DNA of 64,000 nucleotides from Byssovorax sp. (lineage in GTDB: Bacteria; Myxococcota_A; Polyangia; Polyangiales; Polyangiaceae), in the NCBI GenBank assembly GCA_025362495.1, contig JANYGI010000124.1, positions 1-64,000 of the forward strand. Reading direction: 5' to 3'. The position numbers and the translations under genes were made by a program. Positions 1-8,467 of the stretch are shown one piece after another (the first letter of the stretch is position 1; each line of letters starts with the position of its first letter). The notes below the pieces were generated by a model that was not told the origin of the DNA, ran no database searches, and was given only the letters and a program-made list of their open reading frames with translations.

Positions 1-88
1 ACATCCGTGGCCCTCTCTTCCGCGAGCTGGCCCGTAGACCCGAGGTGGGAGCCCGGTGCGGGAAATCCGCTCGCCGGGTTCTGTCCGG

Positions 89-112
89 GGGGCGGCCCGA
101 AAGGGCCGTCCC
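89..112. repeat. GAAA-loop hairpin
   Basis: A 10-base-pair stem (bases 89-98 pairing with 103-112, one G-T wobble) closes on a GAAA tetraloop. It lies about 150 bases past the stop of the DUF255 gene read leftward. No T-tract follows on either strand, so a terminator role is only possible. A REP-type element is equally likely. Confidence 0.5.
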
Positions 113-123
113 TACCGGGACCG

Positions 124-225
124 GAGACGCAGAGGCGCAAAAAGGCCCGGAGCAGAGAAGAGGAAATAAAAATTTCTTCTCTCCTCTCCTCCGGTTGCGT
201 CTCCGCGCCTCTGCGCCTTTGCGTT
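124..225. repeat. imperfect intergenic inverted repeat
   Basis: Two purine/pyrimidine-biased arms, about 124-170 and 171-222, are imperfect reverse complements around an AT-rich centre (AAATAAAAATTT, 165-174 region). Each arm contains a GAGGCGCA-like core. From memory, similar intergenic repeats rich in this core occur in other high-GC bacteria. That recollection was not checked here. Confidence 0.55.
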
Positions 226-258
226 AAATTCTCCTCTCTTCTCCGCTGTTCTCGCTCG

Positions 259-2346
259 TCAGCGCAGCGACGCTCGACCGTCGGCGAGGAGCGCCTCGAG
301 CGCTGCAACATCGCGCACGGGGGCCGAGCAGGCCCGCCCGCGGCACACGTACGCGACGGTGACGCCCGGCTCGCCCGTCTTGCCCGCGGCCGCGATCGGC
401 GCCGCGGCGAGCGACTCGGGGCGCGACGGATCGACGTGGATCACGCTGCGGTTCGGCAGGTACGCGTGGAACGCGACGTCGGCGAGCGCGCGCGTCGCCG
501 GTGAATCGATGGGGCCGACGAGCACCACCTCGGTGCTGCCGTTCACGAGGCGATCGAGCACGAGCAACGTCTGGCTCATGCCCATCGCCGTCTCCATCGC
601 CGCGCCCGCGATCAGCGTGAGCTGCTTCTCGCCCGCCGCGAACTGCGACTCGTCGCTCGTCGTCCCGACGCGCAGGCAGAGCAGCGCGGCCATCGCCGCG
701 GCGGAGGGGATCGCCTGATCGTAGGCGTCCTTGGTCCGGGTGATCAGCGTGTCGCCATCGTCGGGCGAGAACCAGAAGCCGCCCTCGCCGCGGTCCCAGT
801 GGTGCTCGACCATCGCGGCGCAGATCGCGCGCGCGTGCGCGGCGTAGCGCGGCTCGCCGGTGGCCTCGAAGAGGTCGATCGCGGCGTTGCCGAGGTAGGC
901 CTGATCGTCGAGGAAACCAGGGCGATCCGACGCGGCGACGCCGTCCTTGAAGTAGCGGCCCACGCGCCCGTTGCGGACCAGCTTTTCCGCGATGGCGTCG
1001 AAGCCTCGCTCCGCGGCGGCGACCCACGCGGGCTCGGCGAGGGCGCGGCCGGCGTCGGCGAGCGCGCCGAGGAGCAGACCGTTCCAGCTCGCGAGGACCT
1101 TGTCGTCGCGCGTGGGTCGCTCGCGCTTCTCGCGGTGGGCCAGCATCGCGCGCGTCGCTTCGGCGAGCGCCGCGGTGGCCGTGGCGACGTCGACGCCGAG
1201 CTCGGCGGCGACGCGCTCCACCGGCACCACGTCGGAGAGGACCGTCGCGCCGCTCTTCTCGAAGTTGCCCGCGGGCGTGATCCCGAAGTGGAGGCGCGCG
1301 GCTTCGCGAGGGAGCCCCGCGCTCACCGCGGCCTCGAGATCGCCCGGCGTCCACACGAAGAACGTGCCCTCGTGCCCTTCCGAGTCAGCGTCCTGTGACG
1401 CGAAAAAGCCGCCGCTCGCGTCGCGCATTTCGGCGAACAGGTAGCCGACGATCGCCCGCGCCGTCGCCGCGTACTCCGGCGCGCCGAACACGCGCCACGC
1501 GTCGACGTGGAGGCGGAGCAGCAGGGCGTTGTCGTAGAGCATCTTCTCGAAGTGGGGGACGAGCCAGCGCTCGTCGGTCGAGTAGCGCGCGAAGCCGCCG
1601 CGCAGGTGATCCCAGATGCCGCCCGCGCGCATGCGATCGAGCGCGAGCCGGACGCGGCCCTTCGCCACGCCGTCGTCGTCGCGCACGCCCACCCGCAGGA
1701 GCACGTCGAGGGCCATGGTGTTGGGGAACTTGGGGCGCGAGCCGAAGCCGCCGTTCGTGTCGTCGAAGCGCTCGCCGAGCGCGCGCGCGGCCCGCCGGAG
1801 CGCGTCGGGGCCGACGTCGGGCGTGCCCGCGGGCGAGCGCTGCACGCGGCCGATCGCGGCGGTGATCTCCTGCGCTTGCTCCTCGACCTCGCCCCGCTGC
1901 GTGGCGTACGCATCGGAGAGCGCCGTGAGGATCTGGGGGAAGCCCGGCATCCCGAATTTTTCGTGGGGAGGGAAGTACGTGCCGCCGAAGAACGGGCGCT
2001 GATCCGGCGTGAGGAACACCGTGAGCGGCCAGCCGCCCGAGCGCCGCATCAGCTGCACGACGAGCTGGTAGATCTGATCGAGATCGGGGCGCTCTTCGCG
2101 GTCGACCTTGATGCACACGAAGCGCTCGTTCATCAGCGCGGCGATGGCCTCGTCCTCGAAGGACTCGTGCTCCATCACGTGGCACCAGTGGCAGGCCGCG
2201 TAGCCTACCGAGAGCAGGATCGGCTTGTCTTCGCGGCGCGCCCGCTCGAGCGCCTCGGCGCCCCAGGGGTACCAGTCGACGGGGTTGTTGGCGTGCTGGA
2301 GGAGGTAGGGAGAAGACTCCCGGGAGAGGCGGTTCGGGGTTGCCAT
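259..2346 (-). CDS. DUF255 thioredoxin-fold protein (YyaL/SSP411 family)
   Basis: The 695-residue product matches the usual length of the YyaL/spermatogenesis-associated-protein-20 family. The N-terminus has the family opening ([20 protein letters not shown]) followed by the thioredoxin-like DUF255 domain over roughly residues 1-165, with the vicinal motif CHWCHVM near residue 52. The remainder fits the family's alpha/alpha barrel, resembling N-acylglucosamine 2-epimerase or cellobiose epimerase folds. No signal peptide is visible, so it should be cytosolic. The biochemical role of the family is unsettled; a redox or sugar-related function is only suggested by the folds. The start is fixed by the conserved N-terminus, yet it has no Shine-Dalgarno and sits inside a perfect hairpin. 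It lies downstream of the DUF4215 lipoprotein on the same strand. Confidence 0.93.
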   Translation of the reverse strand: MATPNRLSRESSPYLLQHANNPVDWYPWGAEALERARREDKPILLSVGYAACHWCHVMEHESFEDEAIAALMNERFVCIKVDREERPDLDQIYQLVVQLMRRSGGWPLTVFLTPDQRPFFGGTYFPPHEKFGMPGFPQILTALSDAYATQRGEVEEQAQEITAAIGRVQRSPAGTPDVGPDALRRAARALGERFDDTNGGFGSRPKFPNTMALDVLLRVGVRDDDGVAKGRVRLALDRMRAGGIWDHLRGGFARYSTDERWLVPHFEKMLYDNALLLRLHVDAWRVFGAPEYAATARAIVGYLFAEMRDASGGFFASQDADSEGHEGTFFVWTPGDLEAAVSAGLPREAARLHFGITPAGNFEKSGATVLSDVVPVERVAAELGVDVATATAALAEATRAMLAHREKRERPTRDDKVLASWNGLLLGALADAGRALAEPAWVAAAERGFDAIAEKLVRNGRVGRYFKDGVAASDRPGFLDDQAYLGNAAIDLFEATGEPRYAAHARAICAAMVEHHWDRGEGGFWFSPDDGDTLITRTKDAYDQAIPSAAAMAALLCLRVGTTSDESQFAAGEKQLTLIAGAAMETAMGMSQTLLVLDRLVNGSTEVVLVGPIDSPATRALADVAFHAYLPNRSVIHVDPSRPESLAAAPIAAAGKTGEPGVTVAYVCRGRACSAPVRDVAALEALLADGRASLR

Positions 2347-2380
2347 CGCCCGCGGGACGTAACGTCACCCGCGGGCGATG
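2344..2380 (-). promoter_or_regulatory. perfect hairpin sequestering a start codon
   Basis: A perfect 13-base-pair inverted repeat (2344-2356 against 2368-2380, arm CATCGCCCGCGGG) with an 11-base loop. On the minus strand the 3' arm ends exactly in the ATG of the DUF255 gene. The start codon and its upstream bases would therefore be double-stranded in the transcript. It could be a translational control element, or the terminator of the preceding gene abutting a leaderless start. Confidence 0.6.
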
Positions 2381-2392
2381 GGAAGACCCCTG

Positions 2393-2411
2393 GAGCCTGA
2401 TGACCAGGCTC
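2393..2411 (-). terminator. hairpin downstream of DUF4215 lipoprotein gene
   Basis: GAGCCTG (2393-2399) and CAGGCTC (2405-2411) form a perfect 7-base-pair stem with a 5-base loop. It lies ten bases past the stop codon of the minus-strand DUF4215 gene. No U-tract follows, so intrinsic termination is uncertain; RNA 3'-end stabilisation is an alternative. Confidence 0.4.
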
Positions 2412-2420
2412 AGGACGCGA

Positions 2421-5400
2421 TCAGCGCAGCGTGATCGCCAGGTTGTAGACGAACTGGCCGGACGTGTCGCCGACCGACTGCGCGCCCGGGGCCGCCTCGA
2501 CGAGCAGGTAGTACGTGCCCGCCGCGAGGTTGTGCGCATAGGCGTCGGCCGGGGTCGCGCCCGTGCCGTCGATCAGCGAGCAGAAGCCGCGGCCCGAGTC
2601 GTCGTCGCCGCCGAGGGCCACGCCGTTGGAGTCGAAGAGCGTGACGAAGCTGTCGATGTCGTCCGACTCGCAGGTCTCGGCGTTGCCCTCGACGATCTCG
2701 GCGCGCAGCGATTTGCCTGCGGGGACCGTGATCTTGAAGTAGTCCGAGTCGGTCCCGAGGGCGTGGTTGCCGCCGATGACGACGTCGGAGCCGGGGAAAT
2801 TCGTCGCCGTCGCGCGGGTGTCGTTGGGCTCCACTTCGAAGCCGGCGCTGGCCTCGAACTTCGCCTGGAGCAGGTAGCCGGCGATCGGCAGCGAGTTGGT
2901 GCGCTCGACGACCGACACGTAGTAGCTGCCGATGGGCAGCGAGACGACGACCGCCGAGCAGGTCGAGATGCCGCTGTTGTCGTCGGTGTAGAGCAGCGCG
3001 CCCACGCTGTCGTAGACCGCCAGCGTCGTCTGGATCGAGCAGTCGGTGCCGCTCGGATCGAAGGTCTCGAGCCGCACGATCGTCGGCTGCGCGAGGGTCA
3101 TCTTGAAGAAGTCCTCGTCGAGGGCGGGGCTGATCGCGCCGGTGATCACCGTGCTCGCAGTGATCTGCACCGGCGACGCATCGGCGCCGGCGAGGTCGTT
3201 GTTGGGCTCGACCTCGGCCGTCGTCTCGAGCAGGCAGGTCGCGCCGCAGCCGTCGCCGGCCGTGGTGTTGCCGTCGTCGCACGTCTCGGGGGCGTCGATG
3301 AAGCCGTCGCCGCAGACGGCGATGCGGTCGCACGTCGCGGTGCAGTTCGCGCCGCCGTCGCACTCCTCGCCGCCCTCGACCTTGCCGTTGCCGCAGATCG
3401 CGGTGGCCTTGATCTGGAGCATGTACGCGGGGATCAAGGTGTTGTTCTGGAAGTCCTCGACCTTGACGAAGTAGGTGCCCGCCGCGAGGTGACGCGCGAG
3501 TGGATCGACCGTGGGATCGATGCGCGAGCAGGTGCTGATCCCGCCGTCGTCGGCCGAGGTGACCACCGTGGTGCCGTCGGCCGCGTAGAGCGTGACCACG
3601 GTGTCGACGCCGGAGCAGGAGCCGGGGCCCGTGCCGTCGAAGGTCTCGACGTCGAGGTCCGACGTCGCCGTGAGGACGACCTTGAAGTAGTCGACGTCGG
3701 TGCCGGGGGTGATCGCCGCGGTGATGAGCGCGTAGGGCGAGAAGGGCCCGTTCGCGGTCGCGCTGGTGTCGTTCGGCTCGGTCTCGGCCGTGGTCTCGAA
3801 CGCGCACGTCGCGCTGCAGCCGTCGCCGGCCGTGGTGTTGCCGTCGTCGCACGACTCGGGCGCGTCGACGAAGCCGTCGCCGCAGACCGCCACGCGGTCG
3901 CACGTCGCCGTGCAGCCGGCGCCGCCGTCGCACTCCTCGGACCCGCTGACGACGCCGTCGCCGCAGAGGGCGTTGAACGTGACCAGCATCGTGTAGCCGG
4001 GGATCGCGGTGTTGTTCTGGAAGTCCTCGACCTTGATGAAGTAGGTGCCCGCGGGGAGGTGCCTCGCCGCGCTGTCCGCGGCCTTGGTCGAGTCGATCGC
4101 GCCGCAGCCGTTCACGCCGCCCTGATCACGCGTGACCAGGGTCGTCGTCCCGTCGGTCCCGTACAGGGTGACGACGGTGTCGATGGCCGCGCAGCTCGAG
4201 GGGCCGGTCGCGTCGAAGGTCTGGATCTTCAGATCGGCCGTCGCGGGCACGGTGATCTTGAAGTAGTCGAGATCGGTGCCGGGCGTGATCGCGCCGCTGA
4301 GGAGCGCGTTCGGCTTGAAGGGCCCGCTCGCCGTCGCCGCGGTGTCGTTGGGCTCGGTCTCGCTCTGCGTCTCGTACTGGCAGGTCGCGCTGCAGCCGTC
4401 GCCCGAGGCCGCGTTGGCGTCGTCGCACTGCTCGGGCGCGTCGACGAACCCGTCGCCGCACGTCGGCACGCGGTCGCACGTCGCGGTGCAGGCCGCGCCG
4501 CCGTCGCACTCCTCGTGGCCTTGCTTCTTCGCGTCGCCGCAGAGGGCGTCGAACGTCACCACGAGCGTGTAGCCCGGGATGGGCTTGAAGCTGTTGTAGG
4601 CCGCGACCTTCACGTAATACGTGCCGGCCGGCAGGTGGGCCACCGCGGGGCTGCCCTTGGAGTCGATCTTCGAGCACGCGTTGACGCCGGCGTCGTCGTC
4701 GGTGGCGATCACCGTCGTGCCGTCGGTGCCGATCAGCGTGAGCTGCGTGTCGATGTTGTTGCAGGTCGAGGGGCCCGAGGCGTCGAAGGTCTCGAGGTGC
4801 AGATCGGCCGTCGCGGGGACGACGATCGCGAACACGTCGGCGTCGGTCCCGGGCTGGATCGTGCCGTGGATGATCAGGCCGGGGCTCGGCGTGTACGGCC
4901 CGTTCGCCGTCGCGACGGTGTCGTTGCTGCCGGCCTCGGTGAACGAGTCGACGTGGCAGGTGCTGCTGCAGCCGTCGAGATCGACGCTGTTGCCGTCGTC
5001 GCAGGCCTCGGCGCCAGTCTTGATGCCGTCGCCGCAGATCGTGGTGCAGACGCTGGGCGCACCGGTGCAGGTGTAGCCCGCCTCGGGCTTGCACGTCGCG
5101 TTGCAGCCGTCGCCGGGGGTGGTGTTGTGGTCGTCGCAGGCCTCGCCGAGCGTGACGAGCCCGTCGCCGCAGATCGGCGTGCAGACGCTCGGCATGCCCG
5201 CGCACGCGGCGCCCGCCTCGATCGCGCAGGTGCCGTCGCAGCCGTCGCCGGCGACGGTGTTGTGGTCGTCGCAGGCCTCGCCGAGGGTGACGTTGCCGTC
5301 GCCGCAGATCGGCGTGCAGACGCTGGCCTCTCCCGCGCAGGTCGCGCCCGTCTCGATCTTGCAGTCCGAGTGGCAGCCGTCGCCGTCGTCGATGTTCTTG

Positions 5401-5831
5401 TCGTCACACGCCTCGTCGCTCGCCACGAGACCGTCGCCGCAGGTGCTCTTGCAGACGCTGGGCGAGCCGGCGCACGTGAAGCCGTGCTCGGGCTTGCAGC
5501 TCGCGTCGCAGCCGTCGCCGGCCTTGGTGTTGCCGTCGTCGCAGGCCTCGCCCGAGCCGACGTCGCCGTCGCCGCAGACCACGGGCATGCCGCCGGCCCC
5601 GGTGCTGCTGCTGCTGCTCGCGCTGCTGCTCGCGCCGCCGGTGCCTCCGCCCGCGCCGCCGGTGCTGCCGCTCGTGCTCGTCGTGCCGGGCTCGCCGCCC
5701 GTGCCGCCCGAGCTGCTGGTGTCGGAGATCTTGCTCCGATCGATGGTCGAGATCAGCTCGCACCCCAGCGTGCCGCCGGCGCCGACGCAGAAGATCAGGG
5801 CCGTCGCGATTTGCTTCGCCAACGCGGTCAT
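2421..5831 (-). CDS. DUF4215/PPC-repeat surface lipoprotein
   Basis: The 1136-residue product is predicted to be exported and lipid-anchored. The chosen ATG gives a lipoprotein signal ending in the lipobox TLGC (Cys 24), with GAAGGA about eight bases upstream. The longer open frame to 5966 lacks these. A Ser/Gly/Thr linker follows, then five tandem DUF4215 (myxococcus Cys-rich) repeats of the pattern CGDGxVxxxExCDDxN...GDGCxxxC. After that come five pre-peptidase C-terminal (PPC-like) beta-sandwich units, recognised by D-x-DYFKI-type strands. Short DUF4215-like CGD...CDGG/CDDGN pairs separate the first four units, and only the fourth and fifth abut directly. Such proteins are typical of myxobacterial surfaces and usually have no assigned function. 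No protease domain is visible, so a binding or structural role is inferred. The repeats are also visible at the DNA level. Confidence 0.9.
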   Translation of the reverse strand: MTALAKQIATALIFCVGAGGTLGCELISTIDRSKISDTSSSGGTGGEPGTTSTSGSTGGAGGGTGGASSSASSSSSTGAGGMPVVCGDGDVGSGEACDDGNTKAGDGCDASCKPEHGFTCAGSPSVCKSTCGDGLVASDEACDDKNIDDGDGCHSDCKIETGATCAGEASVCTPICGDGNVTLGEACDDHNTVAGDGCDGTCAIEAGAACAGMPSVCTPICGDGLVTLGEACDDHNTTPGDGCNATCKPEAGYTCTGAPSVCTTICGDGIKTGAEACDDGNSVDLDGCSSTCHVDSFTEAGSNDTVATANGPYTPSPGLIIHGTIQPGTDADVFAIVVPATADLHLETFDASGPSTCNNIDTQLTLIGTDGTTVIATDDDAGVNACSKIDSKGSPAVAHLPAGTYYVKVAAYNSFKPIPGYTLVVTFDALCGDAKKQGHEECDGGAACTATCDRVPTCGDGFVDAPEQCDDANAASGDGCSATCQYETQSETEPNDTAATASGPFKPNALLSGAITPGTDLDYFKITVPATADLKIQTFDATGPSSCAAIDTVVTLYGTDGTTTLVTRDQGGVNGCGAIDSTKAADSAARHLPAGTYFIKVEDFQNNTAIPGYTMLVTFNALCGDGVVSGSEECDGGAGCTATCDRVAVCGDGFVDAPESCDDGNTTAGDGCSATCAFETTAETEPNDTSATANGPFSPYALITAAITPGTDVDYFKVVLTATSDLDVETFDGTGPGSCSGVDTVVTLYAADGTTVVTSADDGGISTCSRIDPTVDPLARHLAAGTYFVKVEDFQNNTLIPAYMLQIKATAICGNGKVEGGEECDGGANCTATCDRIAVCGDGFIDAPETCDDGNTTAGDGCGATCLLETTAEVEPNNDLAGADASPVQITASTVITGAISPALDEDFFKMTLAQPTIVRLETFDPSGTDCSIQTTLAVYDSVGALLYTDDNSGISTCSAVVVSLPIGSYYVSVVERTNSLPIAGYLLQAKFEASAGFEVEPNDTRATATNFPGSDVVIGGNHALGTDSDYFKITVPAGKSLRAEIVEGNAETCESDDIDSFVTLFDSNGVALGGDDDSGRGFCSLIDGTGATPADAYAHNLAAGTYYLLVEAAPGAQSVGDTSGQFVYNLAITLR

Positions 5832-6113
5832 GGGCCAATCCTTCGAGAAAAAAGGGAGGTTTCGTGCGAAGGCGCGGAGTGCCAGTCCCGGTCTTCGCGG
5901 AGCTTTCCCGCCCCGCGGGCGCGCGGCGGACGCCCAAGAGAAGGCGAAGGGCGCCGTGGGCGTCAAGCCGGATCGGATGACGCGGCTCGCTTACGAGCTT
6001 TCCTCCGGGCCGCCTTCACGCTACGCCGCCGCTCGCGGTAGGGGGCCCGCCGCTGAGGATCACGGCCGATCGCCGCCCAGCGGGCCGGGATCCGCGCCGC
6101 AGCTCGCTCCACC

Positions 6114-8324
6114 ATGACGGAACTCGCGCTCATCTTCGGCATCAGCGCCCTCGGGCTCTGCTTCGCCGGCTACCTCGCGCGGTGGGTGCTCGCGCAGCCC
6201 GCCGGCGAGGGCGACATGCCGCGCTACGCCGCGCTGATCCGCGGCGTCGCCGAGACGTTCCACCGCAAGCAGAGCAGCACGATCGCGGCGGTCTCGGCCG
6301 TGCTCGGCGGGGCGATCTTTCTCGCGTACGGCCTGCTCCGGCGCGTGGGCGAGGTCGATCCCGTCCCGGCCCTCGAGCTCGGCATGTGGCTCACCACGTC
6401 GTTCGCGCTCGGCGTCGCCAGCTCCGTCGCCGCGGGGCACGTCGCGCAGTGGATCTCCACCCGCACCAGCGTGCGCGCGGCCGCCGCGGTCCGTCGATCG
6501 GTCGATCACGCCCTCCAGGTCGCGATCCGCGGCGGCGCGGTCAGCGGCCTGTTCCTCTCGGCCACGAGCCTCGTCGGCATGGCTGGCCTCTTTGCCGCGG
6601 TGCTCGCCTACAAGGGCGGCTTCGGCGCCGAGCCCGCCGCGGCGCTCAAGCTCGCGCCCACGATCCCCTGGATGATCGCCGGCTACGCGCTCGGCGCCTC
6701 GTTCGCGGCGCTCCTCGCCCAGCTCGGCGGCGGCACCTTCGCCAAGGCCGCCGATCTCGGGGCCGATCTCGCGGGGCAGGAGAGCGGCGTCGGCGAGGAC
6801 CACCCCGAGAACCCCGCGACCATCGTCGATCTCGCGGGCGATCACGTGGGCGACTGCGCGGCGCGGGCCTCGGGCCTGTTCGAATCGACGGTCGCCGAGA
6901 ACCTGGGCGCCATGCTCGCCGGCTCGCTGCTTTACCGCCAGAACGGCTCGATCCACAGCGCCCTCTCGGTGATGCTCTTCCCCCTTGTCACGCGGGCCTT
7001 CGGCCTCGTCGCGGGGATGTTCGGCGTGATGGTCGTCCGCACCGACGATCGCGAGGTGCCCCTGGCCGCGTTCGCGCGCGGCCTCTACGTCACGGCCGTC
7101 CTCCACGCCGTCGGCGTCGCCGGGGCTGCAAAATGGCTCCTCGGCGTGCACTGGGTCAGCTTCCTCGGCTGCGCCGGCGTGGGCATCGCCTCGGGGATCG
7201 CCTTCTTTCATGCCGTTTCCTACTACAGCGACGCCGCGAGGCGCCCGGTGCGCGAGCTCGCTGAAGCCTCGCGCGCGGGCCCGACGTTCACGTTGTTGCA
7301 CGGCGTTGCCACGGGCCTCGAGAGCGCGGTCGCGCCCCTCGCGATCATCCTCGTCGCCACCTTCGCGGCGTACCGTCTCGGCGCTCGCACCGGCCTCGCC
7401 GAGGGCGGCCTCTTCGGCACCGCCGTCGCCACGATGGGCATGCTCGGCACCGCCTCGTACGTCCTCTCGATGGACGCGTTCGGCGCCATCGCCGACAACG
7501 CGGGCGGCCTCGTCGAGATGACGATCGCCCGGGATCGCCCCGACGTGCGCGGCCGGACCATGGTCCTCGACTCCGTCGGGAACACGCTCAAGGCCCTCAC
7601 GAAGGCCTACGGCAGCGGCTCGGCTGCGCTCGCCTCGCTGCTGCTCGTGGCCGCGTACACCGACGAGGCGCGGCGCCGCGCGGGGCTCTCGGGCAAGGGC
7701 GCCGCCGCGTCGTCGATCAACCTCGCGCTCGATCGACCGGAGGTTTACCTGGGCGCGCTCGCGGGGATCCTGCTCGTGTTCTGGGTGGCGTCGCGCGCGA
7801 TCCTCGCCGTCGCTCGGTCGGGGCGGCGCGTGCTCGACGAGGCCCGCCGTCAGCTCAAGGATCGGCCGGCCGGGTTCGTCCCGGACCACGAGGCCTGCGT
7901 CGAGATGGTGTCGCGCGTGGCCCTCCGCCACATGATCACGCCCGCCCTCGTCGCCGCTGGCACGCCGATCGCGGTAGGACTTGCCTTGCGCTTCGCGAGA
8001 TCGGAGGATAATCCTCTGGTTGCCGCTGATTCGGTCGCGGCCCTGATCATGGCCGGAACGGTGGCCGGCGTCCTCGGCTCTCTCCTGCTAGGCAACGCAG
8101 GCGCCGCCTGGGATAACGCCAAGAAGTACATCGCGACCGGCGCCCACGGCGGCCGACACCTCGTGGATGAGACCGGCGCTCGCGTGGACAACCCGACGTA
8201 CACCGCCGCCCTGGTGGGCGACACGTTCGGCGATCCGTTGAAGGACGCCGCCGGCCCCGCGATGCATGTCCTCGTCAAGATGCTGCCCGTAGTGACGATC
8301 GTGTTTTTGCCATTTTTCTTGTGA
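6114..8324 (+). CDS. hppA: membrane-bound H+-translocating pyrophosphatase
   Basis: This is an integral membrane pyrophosphatase of 736 residues that couples pyrophosphate hydrolysis to ion pumping. About 14-16 hydrophobic helices are visible. The signature DxxxD is kept in KAADLGADLAGQ (around residue 212-222), as are the three Asp of VDLAGDHVGDC (around 240-248), DAFGAIADNAGG, and the C-terminal AWDNAKKY and VGDTFGDPLKD motifs. Lys in GNTLKALTK (near 493) corresponds to the Lys that replaces Ala in K+-independent proton pumps, so a K+-independent H+-pump is predicted. The Lys normally following DVGADLVG is Gln here and the nearby Glu is Ser, which marks a divergent member. It is divergently transcribed from the DUF4215 lipoprotein across a 282-base gap. 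A hairpin follows the stop. Confidence 0.93.
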   Translation: MTELALIFGISALGLCFAGYLARWVLAQPAGEGDMPRYAALIRGVAETFHRKQSSTIAAVSAVLGGAIFLAYGLLRRVGEVDPVPALELGMWLTTSFALGVASSVAAGHVAQWISTRTSVRAAAAVRRSVDHALQVAIRGGAVSGLFLSATSLVGMAGLFAAVLAYKGGFGAEPAAALKLAPTIPWMIAGYALGASFAALLAQLGGGTFAKAADLGADLAGQESGVGEDHPENPATIVDLAGDHVGDCAARASGLFESTVAENLGAMLAGSLLYRQNGSIHSALSVMLFPLVTRAFGLVAGMFGVMVVRTDDREVPLAAFARGLYVTAVLHAVGVAGAAKWLLGVHWVSFLGCAGVGIASGIAFFHAVSYYSDAARRPVRELAEASRAGPTFTLLHGVATGLESAVAPLAIILVATFAAYRLGARTGLAEGGLFGTAVATMGMLGTASYVLSMDAFGAIADNAGGLVEMTIARDRPDVRGRTMVLDSVGNTLKALTKAYGSGSAALASLLLVAAYTDEARRRAGLSGKGAAASSINLALDRPEVYLGALAGILLVFWVASRAILAVARSGRRVLDEARRQLKDRPAGFVPDHEACVEMVSRVALRHMITPALVAAGTPIAVGLALRFARSEDNPLVAADSVAALIMAGTVAGVLGSLLLGNAGAAWDNAKKYIATGAHGGRHLVDETGARVDNPTYTAALVGDTFGDPLKDAAGPAMHVLVKMLPVVTIVFLPFFL

Positions 8325-8331
8325 TCGGCCT

Positions 8332-8357
8332 CGGCCCGCCAGGTTCCTGGCTAGCCG
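8332..8357 (+). terminator. hairpin after hppA
   Basis: CGGC-CC-GCCAGG, loop TT, CCTGGC-TA-GCCG forms a nested stem directly after the hppA stop. There is no T-tract. It separates hppA from the helicase gene that starts about 110 bases later, so it may attenuate or terminate. Confidence 0.35.
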
Positions 8358-8467
8358 AGCTCGCTCCCTCCGCGCTTCACCCGACGAACCCTTTCGTCCC
8401 CCGAAAATCCCGCGCCTCTGCCGTTTCCGTCCGGCGCACGGGGTTCCCACGAAGACAACCGAGGCCT

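Noticed and set aside
2340-6041. 1233-codon open frame on the plus strand
   Set aside because: It is fully antisense to the DUF4215/PPC lipoprotein, consists of Arg/Ala/Gly/Val repeats and arises from the GC-biased codons of the real gene.
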